From positions 1-64,000 of the forward strand of contig JAHZGC010000025.1 of the NCBI GenBank assembly GCA_019421015.1: a stretch of 64,000 nt of DNA. Reading direction: 5' to 3'. Of this stretch, positions 61,034 through 64,000 are shown piece after piece (within the stretch, counting starts at the first letter, position 1; the number at the start of each line of letters is the position of its first letter). The position numbers and the translations under genes are program-made. The notes beneath the pieces were generated by a model. That model saw only the letters and a program-made list of their open reading frames with translations. It ran no database searches and was not told the DNA's origin. This DNA is from Coriobacteriaceae bacterium. GTDB lineage: Bacteria > Actinomycetota > Coriobacteriia > Coriobacteriales > UMGS124.

Positions 61034-62815
61034 ATGCTTACTAGGAATGATTTTGAGATACTGCGCTGTCTTGAAAAAAATGGCGGTCATCCGATTACTC
61101 AACGTCTCGTAGCCGAGGAATGCGGGTTTTCCACTGGAAAAACAAACGCAGTGCTCAACAATCTCATCGGCAGCGGATTAGTGGACGAGTCCTACAGGCT
61201 TACCCCGGGGGGGCTCGAAGCTCTCGCTCCCTATCGCGTGGAAGATGCCTTGATTCTGGCGGCCGGAATGGCCAGTAGATTCTTCCCCTATTCGCTCGAA
61301 AAGCCCAAGGGTCTTATGGTGTGTAAAGGGGAGGTCCTTATTGAGAGGATGATACGCCAACTCAAAGAGGCGGGGGTTAAGGAGATCGTTGTCGTTGTCG
61401 GGTATATGATGGAACAGTTTCTGTATTTGCGCGATAAATACTCTGTGAAGTTTGTGGTAAACAACGAGTATGCCGAGAAGAACACCCATTCCAGCGTTTG
61501 GGCTGCTCGCGACTACCTGTCGAACACCTATATCTGCTGTGCAGATAACTATTATCCGTCCAATCCCTTCAACGCATACGAATACCGCCCGTATTACTGT
61601 TCAATTTATCTTCCGGGTACGAGCTACGTGGAGAGAGCGCTTCTGTTCGGTCCGGACGGCCTCATTCGATCTACCGCAAAGCCGTCGTGCGACCAATGGA
61701 TTATGTACGGCCATGCCTACTTCGATCGCGAGTTCACGGGTAAGTTCAAACCCATTCTTGAGGACTATTACGGTCGACCTGGCGTGGAGCAGATGTATTG
61801 GGAGACCATATACGCCGAAAATGTTTCCGACTTGCCCATGTATGCAAAGAAATGCGCTGACGGTGAGATACTGGAGTTCGACAGCATGGAGGAGATGAGG
61901 GCGTTCGACCCCGACTTCATTGCGGAAAACCCCTCCCACTTTCTCGACAACATCTGTCAGACTCTTGCGTGTGAGCCTGAAGACGTGACCGATATCGAAA
62001 AGATGGAGTCCGGGCTCAACAACCGTTCTTTTAGTTTTTGCTGCCGCGGAGAAAGGTATGTGTACAGGCATCCGGGCGCGAACGCCTCAGGCGTCATTGA
62101 CCGTGAAAAGGAATGCTCGGCTCTCCTTTCGGCTCGCGAGGCGGGCGTGGACCGCACGTTGGTGCATGTGGACCCGAGAGATGGTTGGAAGATATCGAGG
62201 TTCATCAACGTAAGCGAGACGTTTGATTTTGAGGATATGCGCCACGTCCGAATGCTTGCCCAGAAGCTACGGACTCTGCACGACGGCGCGGGGCTTATCG
62301 GCCACCCCTTCGACTATATGGAAGAGGCCGATCGGCTTATCGAGAACATCCGGCGGGTTGACTATTCCTCGTACCTGAAGGTGCTGGCTGAGCGGGACGC
62401 TATGGGATTCATTGCCGAGCGTCTTTGTGCCGACCGGTGGCCTGTGGTGCTGTGCCACAACGATTTATACGCTCCCAACCTTCTGGTGGAAGGCGATGAT
62501 TTGCATCTGATCGACTGGGAGTTTGCGGGTGACTCGGACGCTGGATACGACATATGCAAGCTTTTTGCTACCAAGCGACGATCTGTTGAGGAGCTGAATG
62601 AATACCTGAGGCCGTATTTTGGTCGTGACGCAACATGCGATGAAGAGCTCCACCTGGTGTGCTGCGCCGCCCTCGTCTATTACTACTGGTTTGTCTGGGC
62701 CGTTTACGCGGGCAAAAACGGTGCAGAGGCCTCCGGCTACCTTCTTTATTGGTACGACCAGATGGTCTACTACCGCGAAGAGGCTCAAAAAATGATTACA
62801 GAACAAAAAAAGTAG
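61034..62815 (+). CDS. Trifunctional HTH-LicC-LicA fusion: choline kinase and phosphocholine cytidylyltransferase
   Basis: A 593-residue fusion. Residues 1-70: winged helix (LTRNDFEILRCLEKNGGHPITQRLVAEECGFS). About 75-300: nucleotidyltransferase with a LicC-like AILAAGMASRFFPYSLEKPKGLM site (here ALILAAGMASRF), making CDP-choline. About 320-590: choline-kinase fold with Brenner motif CHNDLYAPNLL and HLIDWEFAG. AGGAAG supports the ATG; GTG at 61019 is an alternative. Together these make CDP-choline from choline, CTP and ATP for LicD. Confidence 0.9.
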   Translation: MLTRNDFEILRCLEKNGGHPITQRLVAEECGFSTGKTNAVLNNLIGSGLVDESYRLTPGGLEALAPYRVEDALILAAGMASRFFPYSLEKPKGLMVCKGEVLIERMIRQLKEAGVKEIVVVVGYMMEQFLYLRDKYSVKFVVNNEYAEKNTHSSVWAARDYLSNTYICCADNYYPSNPFNAYEYRPYYCSIYLPGTSYVERALLFGPDGLIRSTAKPSCDQWIMYGHAYFDREFTGKFKPILEDYYGRPGVEQMYWETIYAENVSDLPMYAKKCADGEILEFDSMEEMRAFDPDFIAENPSHFLDNICQTLACEPEDVTDIEKMESGLNNRSFSFCCRGERYVYRHPGANASGVIDREKECSALLSAREAGVDRTLVHVDPRDGWKISRFINVSETFDFEDMRHVRMLAQKLRTLHDGAGLIGHPFDYMEEADRLIENIRRVDYSSYLKVLAERDAMGFIAERLCADRWPVVLCHNDLYAPNLLVEGDDLHLIDWEFAGDSDAGYDICKLFATKRRSVEELNEYLRPYFGRDATCDEELHLVCCAALVYYYWFVWAVYAGKNGAEASGYLLYWYDQMVYYREEAQKMITEQKK

Positions 62816-62827
62816 GGAGTGTTGCTG

Positions 62828-62953
62828 ATGGAGATCGCTATAGCCATTGGGCTCGGCGCCTGGTTTGTCCTGGCGGGGGTTTGCTCATATTTGGCCGTCG
62901 ACAAAAGTTATAGAAAGATCGAAAAATCGAAGAAAGAAAGGGCGGCTAAATGA
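62828..62953 (+). CDS. 41-residue single-helix microprotein before the symporter
   Basis: One hydrophobic helix (IAIAIGLGAWFVLAGVCSYLAV) followed by a basic tail (KSYRKIEKSKKERAAK). The stop overlaps the symporter ATG by ATGA, so the two are coupled. It looks like the small accessory subunits found with some sodium:solute symporters. Confidence 0.75.
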   Translation: MEIAIAIGLGAWFVLAGVCSYLAVDKSYRKIEKSKKERAAK

Positions 62954-64000
62954 ACGGATTTTTTATTGGCATGTTGATCACCCTTGTGGCTTATGTTGCC
63001 GTGAGCGCGCTGGTTAGCCGGCGGGTCAAGGACGCTAACGATTTCTACGTTGCCGGGCGAAACGCTCCGGCCTTTCTCATAACGGGATCTCTTGTCGCCT
63101 CTTTTATCGGTGTCGGCCTTTTCATGGGCGATGTAGGAGAGGCCTACAGTGGCTACTTTGCCCCCATCATCGTGGCTGTTGGTGTTCTCTCGGTAGGTTA
63201 TATCGTCGGGTCCGTGTTTTTCGGACGGTATCTGCGCCGCAGCGGAGCGATGACAATCCCCCAGTTTTTCGGGAAACGCTTCGATTCTAAGGCACTCAAG
63301 AATCTTGCAATGGTGACGAGCGTGTTCATAATGCTCGTCTATAGCCTTTCATGCGTTCAGGGCATCGGGACCCTTTTGTCGGCCGTCACGGGTTTGGGAT
63401 ACAACGTATGTGTTGTACTTGCCGTTATCGCCTTCACTCTGGTGACGCTCTTCTCGGGCGCCAAAGGGGTTCTGGTGACGGACACAATCATGTTTGGGTT
63501 GTTTTCGGTGGCCACCATTGTTGGGGCAGCCTTTGTCGCAAACGCCGGGGGAGGATGGTTTGAATCCGTGAGGGAGATGGCGAATTACCAGGCCCTTCCG
63601 GATATTCTGGCCGGCAGTGGCAACCTCGACTACGCGTATCCCACCGCGGCGGAAAACATGATCTGGGCCGTCGGCTATGGTATAGCCTGGATGGCGGTGC
63701 TCATGGTGGCACCCTGGCAGTCCAGCCGCTACCTCATGGCAAAGAATGAGCATGCGGTTGTTCGCTCGAGTGTGGTCGCCTCCTTCAGCGTGTTCATCAT
63801 CGAGTTTCTCATGTGCATGGCCGGCGTGTTTACGAATAGGCTTAACCCGGGAATGGACGCGCCGTCGCAGGCGTTGATATGGGACGCGATGAACGTTATG
63901 CCGGCGGTGCTTGGCGTTATCGTGCTTTCTGGCGTCTTGGCATCTGGAGTTTCGTCGGCCCCCACCTTCCTCTCTCTTATCGGGTCGCACATCGTCAACG
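62950..64000 (+). CDS. Sodium:solute symporter, probable choline uptake, 3'-incomplete
   Basis: The first 350 residues of an SSS-family transporter, running off the window. Visible features are ALVSRRVKDANDFYVAGRNAPAFLITGSLVASFIGVGLFMGDVGEAY, the cation-site region, and repeated hydrophobic helices. Position right after the LicC-LicA fusion suggests choline as substrate and a role equal to LicB of Haemophilus, which belongs to a different transporter family. Substrate is inferred from context only. Confidence 0.85.
   Translation, partial: MNGFFIGMLITLVAYVAVSALVSRRVKDANDFYVAGRNAPAFLITGSLVASFIGVGLFMGDVGEAYSGYFAPIIVAVGVLSVGYIVGSVFFGRYLRRSGAMTIPQFFGKRFDSKALKNLAMVTSVFIMLVYSLSCVQGIGTLLSAVTGLGYNVCVVLAVIAFTLVTLFSGAKGVLVTDTIMFGLFSVATIVGAAFVANAGGGWFESVREMANYQALPDILAGSGNLDYAYPTAAENMIWAVGYGIAWMAVLMVAPWQSSRYLMAKNEHAVVRSSVVASFSVFIIEFLMCMAGVFTNRLNPGMDAPSQALIWDAMNVMPAVLGVIVLSGVLASGVSSAPTFLSLIGSHIVN

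Noticed and set aside
1..64000. rRNA, tRNA or riboswitch genes
   Set aside because: No cloverleaf, conserved rRNA segment or known riboswitch core was recognised by eye; a covariance-model scan would be needed to exclude them.

Overview
The window is high-GC DNA that looks like a Coriobacteriia (Eggerthellaceae or Atopobiaceae type) gut or oral actinobacterium. This rests on six Tat-signal, FAD-dependent fumarate-reductase-like flavoproteins, most of them beside a LuxR regulator with a polytopic membrane half, plus a Tat-exported molybdoenzyme. I cannot fix the genus. No rRNA or tRNA gene was seen.

Layout. 0-9 kb: a flavoprotein with a MerR regulator, a frameshifted Fic gene, a secreted MBL hydrolase, a DUF4143 ATPase, an M29 aminopeptidase. 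9-19 kb: a periodic repeat array, two flavoprotein/LuxR modules (the second LuxR frameshifted), an AlbA_2 protein behind a decamer repeat, a DUF4160 pair. 19-21 kb: an antitoxin/PIN-toxin pair, a truncated DUF4143 gene and an IS200/IS605 element. 21-28 kb: an acetylene-hydratase-like molybdoenzyme operon (catalytic subunit, Fe-S subunit, TorD chaperone), a GntR regulator with an SPFH protein, and a second Fe-S/NrfD pair. 28-35 kb: a FUSC-like membrane protein, a secreted protein and a three-gene two-component system. 35-43 kb: three more flavoproteins; one has been fused by deletion head-to-head with a truncated LuxR. 43-48 kb: a DUF3990/DUF3791 operon, a LuxR protein, a second periodic array, an XRE protein and a Hin-like serine invertase; short inverted repeats flank this block.

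49-64 kb is a surface-polysaccharide locus. A 93-bp segment bounded by perfect 21-bp inverted repeats with 12-2-12 invertase-type dyads lies about 1 kb downstream of the invertase and directly upstream of two tandem NusG paralogs. Behind them lie an initiating sugar transferase, WecG/TagA, CapE-CapF-CapG (UDP-L-FucNAc), a hexapeptide acyltransferase containing a G9 tract, a glycosyltransferase, an AT-rich Wzy, Wzx and LicD. A HTH-LicC-LicA fusion, a 41-residue microprotein and a sodium:solute symporter then complete an apparent choline uptake and phosphocholine-decoration pathway. The combination invertase + invertible leader + NusG paralogs + capsule genes is the architecture known from Bacteroides capsule phase variation, here in an actinobacterium, and is the most interesting system in the window.
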